64,000 nucleotides of DNA from Sphingobacterium oryzagri (GTDB taxonomy: Bacteria > Bacteroidota > Bacteroidia > Sphingobacteriales > Sphingobacteriaceae): the NCBI RefSeq assembly GCF_028736175.1, contig NZ_CP117880.1:3038001-3102000 (forward strand). The letters run 5' to 3'. The notes under the pieces were generated by a model. That model did not search any database. It was not told the origin of the DNA and saw only the letters and a list, made by a program, of their open reading frames with translations. Of the stretch, positions 1 through 8,581 are shown piece after piece (the stretch's first letter is position 1; each line of letters starts with the position of its first letter). A program made the translations under genes and the position numbers.

Positions 1-56
1 CATGCCGATAATATAAAAACGGCAACAACAAGAACGGTTGAGATTACATATTTCAT
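1..56 (-). CDS. Start of a truncated membrane or secreted protein
   Basis: An ATG on the minus strand at 56-54 opens a frame that reads MKYVISTVLVVAVLYYRH and runs off the left edge. The hydrophobic run after a Lys looks like a signal peptide or signal anchor. It lies 12 bases after the stop of the metal-site lipoprotein in the same direction, so it probably belongs to the metal-resistance cluster. Nothing more can be said about its function. Confidence 0.5.
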   Translation of the reverse strand, partial: MKYVISTVLVVAVFILSA

Positions 57-68
57 TATTACGTAATT

Positions 69-503
69 TTAAAAGTTAATTACTGTTTTTGCTTTTAAAT
101 AATTGGTATAATTATCCTTGCTTTCAAAATAGGACACTTTACCATTGTTTCCCGTGACGGCAATCACCGCAAGAGCTTTGTCCACCTGCTTATGTGAGTA
201 GGGGTCTGTTGCCACCCGAACGCTGGCATCTTTTGGAACACGCTCTTTGCACATTTCACAGCATCCGTAGTATGTTTTACCGTCAAATTTTACATCAAAC
301 TGCTTTTTGCCCATATAGGCATCGTTGACCATGCAGACTTCATCCGATTGTACCAATTCACCTATTTGAGTACTATGCTCATGGTTTGCCGGAGCTTCCT
401 GCGAATGATACTCTGCCGCCTCACTTTTATTTGACCCTCCCTGCCCGCAAGCGGTGAATAGCAGGGGCAACAGGGAGATAAAGCCGATTATTATTTTACT
501 CAT
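69..503 (-). CDS. Lipoprotein with YHS/TRASH-like metal-binding site
   Basis: From the ATG at 503 the product has about 144 residues; an in-frame ATG at 554 would add 17 charged residues before the signal peptide, so 503 is preferred. The signal peptide ends in LLFTAC, a lipobox with the lipidated Cys near residue 19. A His/Glu-rich linker (HSQEAPANHEHS) follows. The core carries VCMVNDAYMG and YYGCCEMCKERV, a Cys pattern like YHS/TRASH metal-binding domains. It probably binds copper or a similar metal in the periplasm; this is inferred from the motif and from the neighbouring P-type ATPase and DUF305 genes. The exact family is not certain. Confidence 0.75.
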   Translation of the reverse strand: MSKIIIGFISLLPLLFTACGQGGSNKSEAAEYHSQEAPANHEHSTQIGELVQSDEVCMVNDAYMGKKQFDVKFDGKTYYGCCEMCKERVPKDASVRVATDPYSHKQVDKALAVIAVTGNNGKVSYFESKDNYTNYLKAKTVINF

Positions 504-537
504 GTCGAAATTTTTCTTTTGAATTTTATTAATTTTC

Positions 538-1062
538 CTATTTATTATATTCAAACTCTTTTAGCTTGCGCTTCATCAATTCAATTTCTTCCTCTTGGGT
601 TTCAAGTATGTTTTTTTGTAACTCAAGCAGTTCCGGGTCCGTCAGATGTGCCTTTTCGGACATCAATATGGCTGCTGCGTGATGGGGTATCATACCCTTT
701 ACGAATTGCTTGTCCCCAACATTGATTTGTTCCCTGATACCAAACCATGAAAAGATGCCAATGGCAACCGATATTATTGCTATCACCCAATTCATCTTCC
801 TGTTGGCGTACATCACTTTCATTATCAATAATTCGATAAGCAACATTGCCGAGGTCATCAGCAGGGTCATATACAGGTTGTTGATATTGGGTATCAGGTT
901 CTGCCACCCGTCTATCATGGCGTACATGATAAAATACATCGCTGCGAACATGGCGACAGCCATCACCGCAAAACGTTTGTACATACCCGAGTTATGTTTT
1001 GAATTGTGCGGACCATGTTCCGAAGCATGACCCGGATTGTGACTGTTTTGCATATTTTTCAT
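538..1062 (-). CDS. DUF305 membrane protein
   Basis: The 174-residue product has a His-rich N-terminus (HNPGHASEHGPHNSKHNSG) and three hydrophobic segments at about residues 30-50, 62-82 and 90-108. A C-terminal DUF305-like part contains KGMIPHHAAAILMSEKA and a coiled helix rich in Glu and Lys. DUF305 proteins are ferritin-like and often sit in copper-resistance clusters. The His pairs here are candidate metal ligands. It starts 11 bases downstream of the DUF3347 lipoprotein stop, so the two are probably co-transcribed. A role in metal handling is inferred from context. Confidence 0.82.
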   Translation of the reverse strand: MKNMQNSHNPGHASEHGPHNSKHNSGMYKRFAVMAVAMFAAMYFIMYAMIDGWQNLIPNINNLYMTLLMTSAMLLIELLIMKVMYANRKMNWVIAIISVAIGIFSWFGIREQINVGDKQFVKGMIPHHAAAILMSEKAHLTDPELLELQKNILETQEEEIELMKRKLKEFEYNK

Positions 1063-1073
1063 AGCCCTGAAAT

Positions 1074-1739
1074 TTATTTGCCGTTAATTGTTTTTTCTAC
1101 CTTACCACAGGTCATCATTTTAGAACCATAGTAAGGGTTTTTGATTTCCTTGTTTGCACTGAACCAAACAGCACCCTTACCGTCATTGAACATCGGGCAA
1201 TGGTCTTGATATAATGTTTGTGATGTACCGAACAAATCAATCAGATCTCTCAAATCTTCGCCAAGCGAGGCTAAATGTTCCCGCTGGTGGTGGATGTTGC
1301 CAACATTCTCCTCGATATGTTCTGCGTGTTCTTTTGCATCGTCTGTTATGTCCATGTATTTTTTGTGCTTATCGGCAGGAATGGCTTTCATGTCCACTTT
1401 ATTCAAGGTAGCTAACAGCTTTTTCCCTGCACTGGCAGCAGCTTTGTCATCGTCCGAAACAAGGGCGTTCTTTAATGACAGATAATCGGTAACTATAGGC
1501 GCAATAGAAATTTCTTTTGCTTCTTCTTTTCCTGTTGCTTCTGCATCCTGACCGCTTGATGTTTCGCTAATGATGGAAGCCGCTACCGTATCACCTTCTT
1601 TTGGTTGAGAGGATAGCTGTTCTTCTGAAACAATAGCAGTATCATTTGAAGACTGCTCGTTTTTGTTGGATGCCTGATTGCATGATACTGTTACAAATGC
1701 CATGATAACAGTAATGACTGATAATGTTATAATTTTCAT
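1074..1739 (-). CDS. DUF3347 lipoprotein
   Basis: This 221-residue product has a signal peptide ending in a lipobox (VTVSCNQ, Cys20). A Ser/Glu-rich linker of about 50 residues leads into a helical DUF3347 domain. The domain ends with the hallmark stretch LYQDHCPMFNDGKGAVW and NPYYGSKMMTCGKVEKTIN, whose Cys, Met and His residues could bind copper. A second DUF3347 protein, fused to an HMA domain, lies three genes upstream, so the cluster has two versions of the domain. It starts 2 bases after the ATPase stop, which indicates tight coupling. Confidence 0.85.
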   Translation of the reverse strand: MKIITLSVITVIMAFVTVSCNQASNKNEQSSNDTAIVSEEQLSSQPKEGDTVAASIISETSSGQDAEATGKEEAKEISIAPIVTDYLSLKNALVSDDDKAAASAGKKLLATLNKVDMKAIPADKHKKYMDITDDAKEHAEHIEENVGNIHHQREHLASLGEDLRDLIDLFGTSQTLYQDHCPMFNDGKGAVWFSANKEIKNPYYGSKMMTCGKVEKTINGK

Positions 1740-1741
1740 TT

Positions 1742-3865
1742 TTATTCATTTTTGATTTTTAAAAATCTTGCATTAATAGCCACTACAATGGTGCTTACGC
1801 TCATTAGCACAGCTCCCATAGCAGGACTTAAAATAAAATTCGGATAGAGTAAACCTGCCGCAAGTGGGATTGCTACCACGTTGTAGCCAACCGCCCATAT
1901 CAGGTTTTGAACCATTTTTTTGTAAGTAAGTTTGCCGAAGTCAATCAGTTTGACAACATCCCTCGGGTCACTATTCACCAATATGATGTCCGCTGTTTCG
2001 GCAGCCACATCCGTACCGGAACCCACGGCAATGCCCACATCTGCCTGTGCCATTGCTGGTGCATCATTCACACCGTCACCTGTCATTGCCACGACTTCGC
2101 CTTTTTCCTGAAACTCCTTTATTTTCTCCTGTTTGTTGTGCGGAAGCACATTAGCCAAATAACCGTCCATGCCCAATTTTCCGGCTACAGCAGCAGCGAT
2201 CTGGTCGTTATCTCCGGTGAGCAGAAAGGACTTGATGCCCATTTTCTTGAGTTCATCAATTGCCTGTTCTGAACCTTCGCGGATGCTATCTGCCAACGTA
2301 ATGATGCCTATTACCCGGTCGTTAATGAGAACGAAGTTTACCGTTTCGGCTTCCTGATTGATTTCGGTTGGAATTTCAGGCAAGGAAAGGTGGTTTTTGG
2401 TGAAATAATTCGGTCCGCCATTTACTACATTTTTCCCGTTTACAACACCTTTTACACCTATTCCCTGCATATAGTTAAAGTTGTCAGACTTCCATAAGGC
2501 AAGGCTCTTTTCTTTCAATGCAGTCATGATACCTTTTGCAATATGATGTTCCGAATTTTGCTGTACTGCGGCAGCATATTGGATAACCTCATCGGCATTG
2601 TATTCGTCCGTTAAGGGAATGACCTTTTCCACGGCATGGGAACCTTTGGTAAGCGTTCCGGTCTTATCAAAGATAACGGTAGATAGCTTTCGGGTCGTTT
2701 CAAATGCCGTGCGGTTGCGTATAAGCAGACCATTGGTCGCCGATAGGGTTGTGGAAATGGCAACCACCAACGGGATAGCCACTCCCAATGCATGCGGGCA
2801 GGCAGTTACCATTACCGTAACCATTCTTTCAAGGGCAAAGGTAGTATCTCTACTGCTGGCAAACCAATAGATAAATGTGCCTATGCCAACGGCAATGGCA
2901 ATAATGGTGAGCCATTTTGCCACTTTGTCCGCAAGGTTCTGCGTATTAGACTTGGTATCCTGTGCCTCTTGCACAAGATTGATAATCCTGTTCAGGTAGC
3001 TGTCTTTTCCAACTGCAGTTACCTTGAACTTCAATGCACCATCGCCATTGATAGAGCCTGCGATGACCTTACTGTCCATTTCCTTTTTTACCGGAACACT
3101 TTCTCCTGTAAGCATGCTTTCGTTGATGTACGAAAGCCCCTTCAGTACCAATCCATCGGCTGGAATTTTTTCACCCGGTTTTATGATAGCTGTTTCACCG
3201 CTTTGCAGGTCTTCGAGCTTTATCTTTACGGCTTCTCCGTTCCGTTCCACCGTAACATAGTTAGGCAGCAAAGCCACCAATGATTGCAATGCTCGTGAAG
3301 CAGCCATTTGGGAACGCATTTCGAGCCAGTGCCCTAACAGCATGATGTCAATAAGGGTTGCCAGTTCCCAAAAGAAATCCATGCCCTGCAAGCCAAATAC
3401 AACAGCTACGGAATAGATATAGGCTACGGATATAGCGATAGCAACAAGTGTCATCATCCCTATGGTTCTGGCTTTCACCTCGCCAATCATTCCTGTTAGG
3501 AATGGCAAGCCTCCATAGCTATAAATCACCGTACCCAATGCAAGCAGCACATATTTACCGCCAGTGAAAGTAAGGCTGAAACCCAGCCATTGCTGTATCA
3601 TGTTTGACAGGAGCAGGATAGGAATTGTAATAACGAGGCTTATCCAAAAACGTGTGAGGAAATCGCCTGTATGATGCCCCTCATGCTTGTTAAAGCCATC
3701 TTTGGTATGGTCATGTGAGGAATGCTCCGATTGTCCATGTCCTGATGTGTATTCATGAGAAGCTGACGTACCGCCAACGGGAACCAAGGCCATGTCACAA
3801 AGCGGGCATTTGCCAAGTTCGTCTTTTAGCACCTGTGGGTGCATGGGACAAGTGTATTTCTTCAT
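1742..3865 (-). CDS. copB: Heavy-metal P1B-type ATPase with CPH motif (CopB-like)
   Basis: The 707-residue product exports metal ions across the inner membrane using ATP. It opens with a short metal-binding motif (YTCPMHPQV..GKCPLCDMALVP) and a His-rich stretch (about residues 37-66) instead of a classical HMA domain. Eight or so membrane helices follow. Visible ATPase motifs are TGES (254-257), the metal-site motif CPH (356-358), DKTGT with the phosphorylated Asp400, HIAKGI, and GDGVND (596-601). CPH rather than CPC is typical of the CopB (P1B-3) subgroup, often linked to Cu(II) or Ag(I). The copper assignment is inferred from this motif and the DUF3347 neighbours. Confidence 0.92.
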   Translation of the reverse strand: MKKYTCPMHPQVLKDELGKCPLCDMALVPVGGTSASHEYTSGHGQSEHSSHDHTKDGFNKHEGHHTGDFLTRFWISLVITIPILLLSNMIQQWLGFSLTFTGGKYVLLALGTVIYSYGGLPFLTGMIGEVKARTIGMMTLVAIAISVAYIYSVAVVFGLQGMDFFWELATLIDIMLLGHWLEMRSQMAASRALQSLVALLPNYVTVERNGEAVKIKLEDLQSGETAIIKPGEKIPADGLVLKGLSYINESMLTGESVPVKKEMDSKVIAGSINGDGALKFKVTAVGKDSYLNRIINLVQEAQDTKSNTQNLADKVAKWLTIIAIAVGIGTFIYWFASSRDTTFALERMVTVMVTACPHALGVAIPLVVAISTTLSATNGLLIRNRTAFETTRKLSTVIFDKTGTLTKGSHAVEKVIPLTDEYNADEVIQYAAAVQQNSEHHIAKGIMTALKEKSLALWKSDNFNYMQGIGVKGVVNGKNVVNGGPNYFTKNHLSLPEIPTEINQEAETVNFVLINDRVIGIITLADSIREGSEQAIDELKKMGIKSFLLTGDNDQIAAAVAGKLGMDGYLANVLPHNKQEKIKEFQEKGEVVAMTGDGVNDAPAMAQADVGIAVGSGTDVAAETADIILVNSDPRDVVKLIDFGKLTYKKMVQNLIWAVGYNVVAIPLAAGLLYPNFILSPAMGAVLMSVSTIVVAINARFLKIKNE

Positions 3866-3890
3866 AACAACGGGTTTTAAAAATTTATAT

Positions 3891-4172
3891 TTAAGTTAAA
3901 ATTTTCGCCATTTCACGTGTTATTTCTTCGACATAAGTACCATAGGCATCAACAAGAGCCCCTTTATTCCTACCGTCATTGGACGACATGGCATAAATAA
4001 CGACATTGTTATCAGGACTGTTATCGAGGCTTTTAAACCTATGTGTTTCAGTAACCGTAAAACCCTCCGGTTTTAGTTTCAGGCTCTTTAATGCACAGTA
4101 CAGACAGTACGGCAACAGACTAAAGTACATGCTGTACCCACGTTGTCTAAGGTCTTTAAGAGCCTGCATCAT
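3891..4172 (-). CDS. Small conserved protein of unknown function
   Basis: The 93-residue frame (from ATG 4172) contains LRQRGYSMYFSL, LKLKPEGFTVTETHRF and KGALVDAYGTYVEEITREM. From memory, this resembles a ~100-residue Bacteroidota family sometimes labelled phosphoribosylpyrophosphate synthetase; nothing here supports that activity. Codons just upstream of the ATG, in frame and without a stop, encode CYDTDND, which also looks like the family N-terminus. The annotated start may therefore be internal, or the true start may be non-canonical; no ATG, GTG or TTG lies between the preceding in-frame TGA and ATG 4172. It sits between the ATPase and the HMA-DUF3347 gene. Confidence 0.7.
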   Translation of the reverse strand: MMQALKDLRQRGYSMYFSLLPYCLYCALKSLKLKPEGFTVTETHRFKSLDNSPDNNVVIYAMSSNDGRNKGALVDAYGTYVEEITREMAKILT

Positions 4173-4204
4173 ATCATTGTCTGTATCATAGCATTCAGAC
4201 CTTG

Positions 4205-5086
4205 TTATTTTATGGTTTCAACCGTACTGCCGCAAGTAAGCATCTGTGAGCCGTAATACGGATTTTTAACCGCATTCTCTTTGCTTAGCCAATTGGCTCC
4301 CTTACCTCCATTATACATAGGGCAATGCTGGTAATAAACGGGGGTATCCTGTTTAGACACTTTAGCCAATTTGTAGATGCTTCCCGAAAGTGCTGCAAAA
4401 GCATTTCTTTGTTTTGCAACATCTTTCGATTTTGAAATGCTTTCCACATTGGCTGTCAAGTCTTGCATTACTTTCATCCAAACCGTATGTTCCTCTGCCG
4501 ATAGCTTATTCATATCAACTGCTTTAATGGATGTAGCCAATTCAGCGGCTTTAGCGGATGCGGTCGTCGCATCGGTTTTTATCAAAGCATCTTTCACTGA
4601 AAAGTAATTATCGAATACAGCTTTTAGCTGTGATTGGTTTTGGGCTGCATCTTTGTTAGAGGATGCTGCCATTTCGCTATGGTTGTGATTACCATTTCGG
4701 GCGTTCATGTCCATTGCTGCATCTTTGTTTCTAGCGACCGTCTTTATAGGTCTATCGTACTGGCAGCAACCAGCCAGTTTTGCATATACATCATCCGGTG
4801 CACGGAACTTCTCACTGTCATAACCAGCCAAAGCGATACGTTTCAGGATTTCATCTTGATTTGTCTTGTCGCTGTGATATGTGAGCGTAGCCATTTTGGT
4901 ATCTTTGTCCCATTCCACGCTGGCTACCTTTTTTACGTTACCCGCTTCTTCGATGGTGGTTTTGCACATACCGCAATTGCCGTAAATCTTTACGGTTTCT
5001 GTTTTCGCATTCTTAATTTGTGCGAAGCCGTTTATTGATGACAGTAACACGGCGATTACCATCACTATTTTTGATAATGATTTCAT
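4205..5086 (-). CDS. Secreted HMA-DUF3347 fusion protein
   Basis: The 293-residue product has a signal peptide (cleavage likely after GFAQ). A heavy-metal-associated domain follows with GNCGMCKTTIE, whose C38 and C41 form the CxxC copper site. After a His/Asn/Asp linker (about 130-150) comes a DUF3347 domain ending in YYQHCPMYNGGKGANW and NPYYGSQMLTCGSTVETIK. It is probably a periplasmic copper-binding protein that hands metal to, or buffers it for, the neighbouring ATPase and efflux parts. This role is inferred from domain content and location. The in-frame codons upstream of the next gene overlap its 3' end. Confidence 0.87.
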   Translation of the reverse strand: MKSLSKIVMVIAVLLSSINGFAQIKNAKTETVKIYGNCGMCKTTIEEAGNVKKVASVEWDKDTKMATLTYHSDKTNQDEILKRIALAGYDSEKFRAPDDVYAKLAGCCQYDRPIKTVARNKDAAMDMNARNGNHNHSEMAASSNKDAAQNQSQLKAVFDNYFSVKDALIKTDATTASAKAAELATSIKAVDMNKLSAEEHTVWMKVMQDLTANVESISKSKDVAKQRNAFAALSGSIYKLAKVSKQDTPVYYQHCPMYNGGKGANWLSKENAVKNPYYGSQMLTCGSTVETIK

Positions 5087-5200
5087 AATAATTACATTTT
5101 GAGAAACGGGGGATTGATAAACCCTTTTCTGTTTTAAATTTTAAATAAATGATACAACTAGGGGTATTTACAAAAGCGTGAACAGCTTTTGACAAGGCAC

Positions 5201-5224
5201 ACCTATGGCTATTAAGCCATAGGT
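5201..5224 (-). terminator. Hairpin after the Cys-rich peptide gene
   Basis: ACCTATGGCT and AGCCATAGGT form a perfect 10-bp stem with a 4-base loop, immediately after the stop codon of the upstream gene on the minus strand. There is no strong T run, so it may be a weak terminator or an mRNA-stabilising 3' hairpin that separates that gene from the HMA-DUF3347 unit. Confidence 0.6.
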
Positions 5225-5611
5225 TTAGCTTATTTTAGGCGGTAGCCAAATGGAGAAAAAGCCCGAAGAATAGTAGGCTTCTTTGAAACCGAATTTTTGC
5301 TTCTTAACTGCTGCAAATGGATTTTTTGCTTTTAATTCGATTGTGATTGGTATGTATAGAGAGGTTGTTGAAGCACCGCACCTGCAAGAGCTGTGTGAAC
5401 AACCGCCCCCGCATTTGTCACTTTTGCATTTTTGACAGGATTTGCTCTTGCAACCTTTTTTATGGTCTGATTTTTCGGACTTCTCTTTTGAGCAGGAAGA
5501 CCGCTCGGTCTTTGTTGAATTTTTGGAACAGGCATAGCTCTGACTTGGCATCATAAAGAAGGCCAAACAGAAGAGTGTCAAAATGCCTATATGTGTTCTA
5601 AAATTTTTCAA
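5225..5611 (-). CDS. Small Cys/Lys-rich secreted protein
   Basis: The 128-residue product has a signal peptide ending near SQSYAC. A low-complexity section of Lys, Ser and Cys (about residues 28-80) follows and includes CKSKSCQKCKSDKC and CSHSSCRC. A short conserved-looking tail ends in GFFSIWLPPKIS. The dozen Cys residues suggest metal or metalloid binding outside the cytoplasm. Its position as the first gene of the metal cluster supports this, but the family is not one I can name. It is read from its own upstream region and ends in a hairpin, so it may be expressed separately from the downstream genes. Confidence 0.72.
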   Translation of the reverse strand: MKNFRTHIGILTLFCLAFFMMPSQSYACSKNSTKTERSSCSKEKSEKSDHKKGCKSKSCQKCKSDKCGGGCSHSSCRCGASTTSLYIPITIELKAKNPFAAVKKQKFGFKEAYYSSGFFSIWLPPKIS

Positions 5612-6108
5612 CCCAACAAAGTTACAGATAAGATTGGTTTTTTATAATATTTTAAGTTTTTATTCTTTGTAAATAAAAAATGTTACATGCACTAGAGCCT
5701 AATAGTCTTTTTTCAGGATTAATAGAATGCCCCTTTTGGTAACTTGAACTAATGGAAATTTGGGTGGAAAAGAGCATTTCAAAAAGGTTGTTGACTTAGA
5801 CGTTCATAGGTTCTATTTTGAAGCCTGCCTTTATTTAAAGACTTTTATATCTAGATTAGTTTTCATTCACTATGTGATTTCAAGTTTTACGAGTCGTTTT
5901 TCGGCTTTACTGATTTCTCGATTTAAAAATCATTAGTTTATTGATGATCGTTCGTTTTGTGAGACAAATTACAAAACGATATCGATGACAATTAGTACCA
6001 CGAAAAAAGTGCAGATTGGTTTCCATCTGCACTTTCACTTATAGAATCTTCTTTTTTAGACACAATCAATTAAGGCAGGTGTTAACCTTCAGATCATTTC
6101 AATTCTTT
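5612..6108. other. AT-rich intergenic region between metal cluster and small-gene block
   Basis: No convincing gene is seen. The part next to 5611 must hold the promoter of the Cys-rich gene. At 5951-5966 lies TTCGTTTTGTGAGACA, which recurs at 9944 and 10422. Here it also forms an inverted repeat, CGTTTTGT (5953-5960) with ACAAAACG (5971-5978), and contains TGTGA-N6-TTACA, which resembles a Crp-type operator. Confidence 0.5.
5951..5978. repeat. Dispersed motif copy 1 with inverted repeat
   Basis: TTCGTTTTGTGAGACA at 5951-5966 is identical to copies at 9944-9959 and 10422-10437. In this copy CGTTTTGT is followed after 10 bases by its reverse complement ACAAAACG. It could be a recombinase half-site or a regulator-binding site; both readings are discussed in the findings. 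Confidence 0.6.
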
Positions 6109-6465
6109 TTAATTGTCTGTTATTCTGTAATCGGCCACGGTATGGTACTTTATTTTATCCCCCTCAATAAGAAATGTATCAGTACCTACAGGGATTTTAG
6201 CCACAGGCGATTCACTTGTCCATACGATGTAGGCTAGGTTGTTTTTCACGCTGAGTTGTTTCATCTCAAATGTGGAACCACTAGGGATAATTGTAAAAAA
6301 TGCTTTAAAAAATTCACGGATTGAATCAAGTCCCTTCAGTGGTCCTGATAGCGAAAATACTTCTGAATCTTCAGTGTAGTCTTTCATGATCTCATCAAGA
6401 TCGTTGTTTCCAAAGGCGATAAGGTGATGTGTTAATACCTCATTTGTTATGCTTTCTTGTTCCAT
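6109..6465 (-). CDS. NTF2-like (SnoaL-type) protein
   Basis: This 118-residue product has the usual length and pattern of the NTF2/SnoaL fold: an N-terminal helix (LTHHLIAFGNNDLDEIMKDYTEDSEVF), a middle IREFFKAFFTIIP helix and a C-terminal sheet ending in YHTVADYRITDN. Such proteins are small polyketide-cyclase-like or ligand-binding domains with varied activities, so no reaction can be assigned. It has no signal peptide. About 145 bases separate it from the next gene upstream, so it may have its own promoter. Confidence 0.8.
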   Translation of the reverse strand: MEQESITNEVLTHHLIAFGNNDLDEIMKDYTEDSEVFSLSGPLKGLDSIREFFKAFFTIIPSGSTFEMKQLSVKNNLAYIVWTSESPVAKIPVGTDTFLIEGDKIKYHTVADYRITDN

Positions 6466-6610
6466 TGTACTAGTCTAGTGTTTTATTAAATGATGTTTTA
6501 CATTCATAATGCGTATCTCGTTTATGCTTTTAAGAGTATTTTAATGTTAAGTTCGCCCACACACAACTCCTAACATTGATTAAATTCAATTGCATTAACT
6601 TCTATTTGAC

Positions 6611-7282
6611 TTAGTTGTTAATTGTTACCTTTAAATCTTTGAAAAAACCTTCCGTTCCAACCTCTACCCATAATCCAATTGAACCAGAAATGGGCTCAAT
6701 TCCTTCGGGCGAATCAATATATATAGATGGTTGCTCGGCCCCATCAATAAAAAGCTTTTGGATATTATTTTGAAGAACAACTTTTAGGGTTATCCATTTA
6801 TCGAGCTCCATATCAGCATAAGATTCATATTTTTCTGGTGCCGTTTCCCTAAGCTTATCAAATTTATAGCCTGGATAGGCATAATATTGAATAGAATGAT
6901 TTCGCCTAATTTGATCATTAGCCCTACCGTTAGTTGGACGAATGTATATACTTTCGTATTTAGTGTTGTCTTCATTTATACGATAGGCTAGACCAATAAA
7001 GCCTCTTGCGAATTCTGGAGCCGAAGGTAGGAGTCTGCTTAGCACTTTTACTTCAATCGTGCCATTTTTAAAATTGAGGTCGGAGACTTTCGCAAAAGTA
7101 GGTTCATCTACTTTTTTCACATTACTATTTTTCACCACTTTAAGCGCAGATTCACCCTGAATTTCTTGTATTTCGATCTTTACTAAATTTGGTGTTACGC
7201 TATAATTCTCAAATTCCTTTGTTTGGCTATTAGCAGCGGCAATATTAAATAGTATTGCCGCCGCTATAATAACAATTCTCAT
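6611..7282 (-). CDS. Secreted concanavalin-like (DUF1080-related) protein
   Basis: The 223-residue product has a signal peptide (MRIVIIAAAILFNIAAANSQ). Its beta-rich body matches the laminin-G/concanavalin jelly-roll pattern of DUF1080-like proteins: DLNFKNGTIEVKVLSR, ARGFIGLAYRINEDNTKYE, WITLKVVLQNNIQKLFIDG and GSIGLWVEVGTEGFFKDLKV. It may bind carbohydrate, but no catalytic residues can be named. It is 11 bases downstream of the secreted DinB-like gene, which suggests one operon. Confidence 0.72.
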   Translation of the reverse strand: MRIVIIAAAILFNIAAANSQTKEFENYSVTPNLVKIEIQEIQGESALKVVKNSNVKKVDEPTFAKVSDLNFKNGTIEVKVLSRLLPSAPEFARGFIGLAYRINEDNTKYESIYIRPTNGRANDQIRRNHSIQYYAYPGYKFDKLRETAPEKYESYADMELDKWITLKVVLQNNIQKLFIDGAEQPSIYIDSPEGIEPISGSIGLWVEVGTEGFFKDLKVTINN

Positions 7283-7293
7283 ATCATTTCGAT

Positions 7294-7818
7294 TTAAAAT
7301 AGTTTCTCTTGTGGTGGAACTACGCCTGCTAAACGAAGATAAATAGTAGTTTGTCCTCTGTGGTGAGTTTGATGCTCAAAAAGCTTTAAAAGTGCTTTTC
7401 TTTTCGTCATTTCGAAACTGTCAAACAACCGGATTGAATGACCGAATTCGGAATCATCTGTAGACTCAATACTTCTAATAACGAAATCGTAACTCTCAGT
7501 AACTAATTTCGTAACTGCAGATTTTGATTTATCATTTGCCTTTTCCAAAGGGTTTTCAGATTGAGGATTATCTGTACTAAGCGCCGCAGACGTGAATCCA
7601 TAATTTGCATCTGCAATATGCAGCATTTGCTCAGCAAAGGTGCGGATATCATCAGTTGGCTTTAAGCTGTATTTAGAATCTGGCATCGCTTCCAAATACT
7701 CGATTGTATACTCTTTTGCTCTTTTCCAGTCACTAATTAAATCGCCTTTAGTTGACTGTGCTCTTGCAATAGATGTACTTACAAATAATCCTATTGCTAT
7801 AATCATTAAATTTTTCAT
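7294..7818 (-). CDS. Secreted DinB-family protein
   Basis: The 174-residue product has a signal peptide (cleavage after ARAQ) and a DinB/YfiT-like four-helix bundle. Candidate metal ligands are the His in QMLHIADANYGF and the two His in EHQTHHRGQTTIYLRLAG; this three-His arrangement is typical of DinB metalloenzymes. Most DinB proteins are cytoplasmic, so a secreted form is slightly unusual but known in Bacteroidota. Its substrate cannot be told. The next gene upstream ends 18 bases away. Confidence 0.82.
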   Translation of the reverse strand: MKNLMIIAIGLFVSTSIARAQSTKGDLISDWKRAKEYTIEYLEAMPDSKYSLKPTDDIRTFAEQMLHIADANYGFTSAALSTDNPQSENPLEKANDKSKSAVTKLVTESYDFVIRSIESTDDSEFGHSIRLFDSFEMTKRKALLKLFEHQTHHRGQTTIYLRLAGVVPPQEKLF

Positions 7819-7836
7819 ATATAAGAATTTAAGGTA

Positions 7837-8487
7837 TTACAATTTCGATTTCGCTTCTTCCATATTTACAGGTTTACCCAGCGCTCCAAACTCGTGGAGA
7901 TCGCCAAATACCTCTATTCTGCTGGAAGATTCTATACCGCCTACTTTTAAAGCTTCAAAGCCTAAATCGTGAATTACAGATTCTACGTCTTGATCCAATG
8001 AGCTATCATCGCTCGCATAAAACAAAATAGCTTTTTGCGGAGTTTGATAAGCAACGCTATTTAAAGAGTCCACCCCTAAAGTGCCAAGGGCTTTAACAAG
8101 GTATATTCCTTCGGGTGTGGATTGATGATTTAAGACTCCGGCAGAAAGATTTTGTTCAATAATTTTCTTAAAGCCACCATTTTCATCAGGTGCAATAGGA
8201 TTAGAGGGATCTATAACTATTTTTCCCTGCAAGTCTTGGCGGTATTCAGCTATAAAAGGGGATATCGCCTCATATGGTATTGAAAGTACTATTATTCCGG
8301 CTTCTTTGATAGCTGAATTGATATCAGTAGATTTTGCATGATTTCCCCATTTAGCAACGTAATTAGCTGCCTTTTCCGTATTTCGGTCTGCAGCAATAAA
8401 TTCCCTTTGGGATTTTGATAAATTGTTTCCAATAGCTTGGCCAATGTTTCCTAGACCGATTATTGCAACTGTTTGATTTGTTTTCAT
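7837..8487 (-). CDS. NADP-binding F420-oxidoreductase-like protein
   Basis: This 216-residue cytoplasmic protein starts with the Rossmann motif VAIIGLGNIGQAIGNNL and continues with DRNTEKAANYVAKWG and IIVLSIPYEAISPFI, as in the coenzyme-F420-dependent NADP oxidoreductase-like family (COG2085). This family often acts on nicotinamide cofactors or as an imine/ketopantoate-like reductase. The organism is not expected to make F420, so the substrate is unknown. It is the first gene of the minus-strand run that includes the DinB and lectin-like genes, and is next to a Crp-like regulator. Confidence 0.78.
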   Translation of the reverse strand: MKTNQTVAIIGLGNIGQAIGNNLSKSQREFIAADRNTEKAANYVAKWGNHAKSTDINSAIKEAGIIVLSIPYEAISPFIAEYRQDLQGKIVIDPSNPIAPDENGGFKKIIEQNLSAGVLNHQSTPEGIYLVKALGTLGVDSLNSVAYQTPQKAILFYASDDSSLDQDVESVIHDLGFEALKVGGIESSSRIEVFGDLHEFGALGKPVNMEEAKSKL

Positions 8488-8581
8488 CTTTGTAAATTTT
8501 AGTTAAACTTTTCTTTACAAATGTCGTACAAAGTTGTATAGCCGACCAATGAACTAAGTCAATAAATAAGATTGATCTAGT

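Noticed and set aside
3891..4172. Phosphoribosylpyrophosphate synthetase
   Set aside because: The name circulates for this small family, but the protein is only about 100 residues and has no PRPP synthetase motif.
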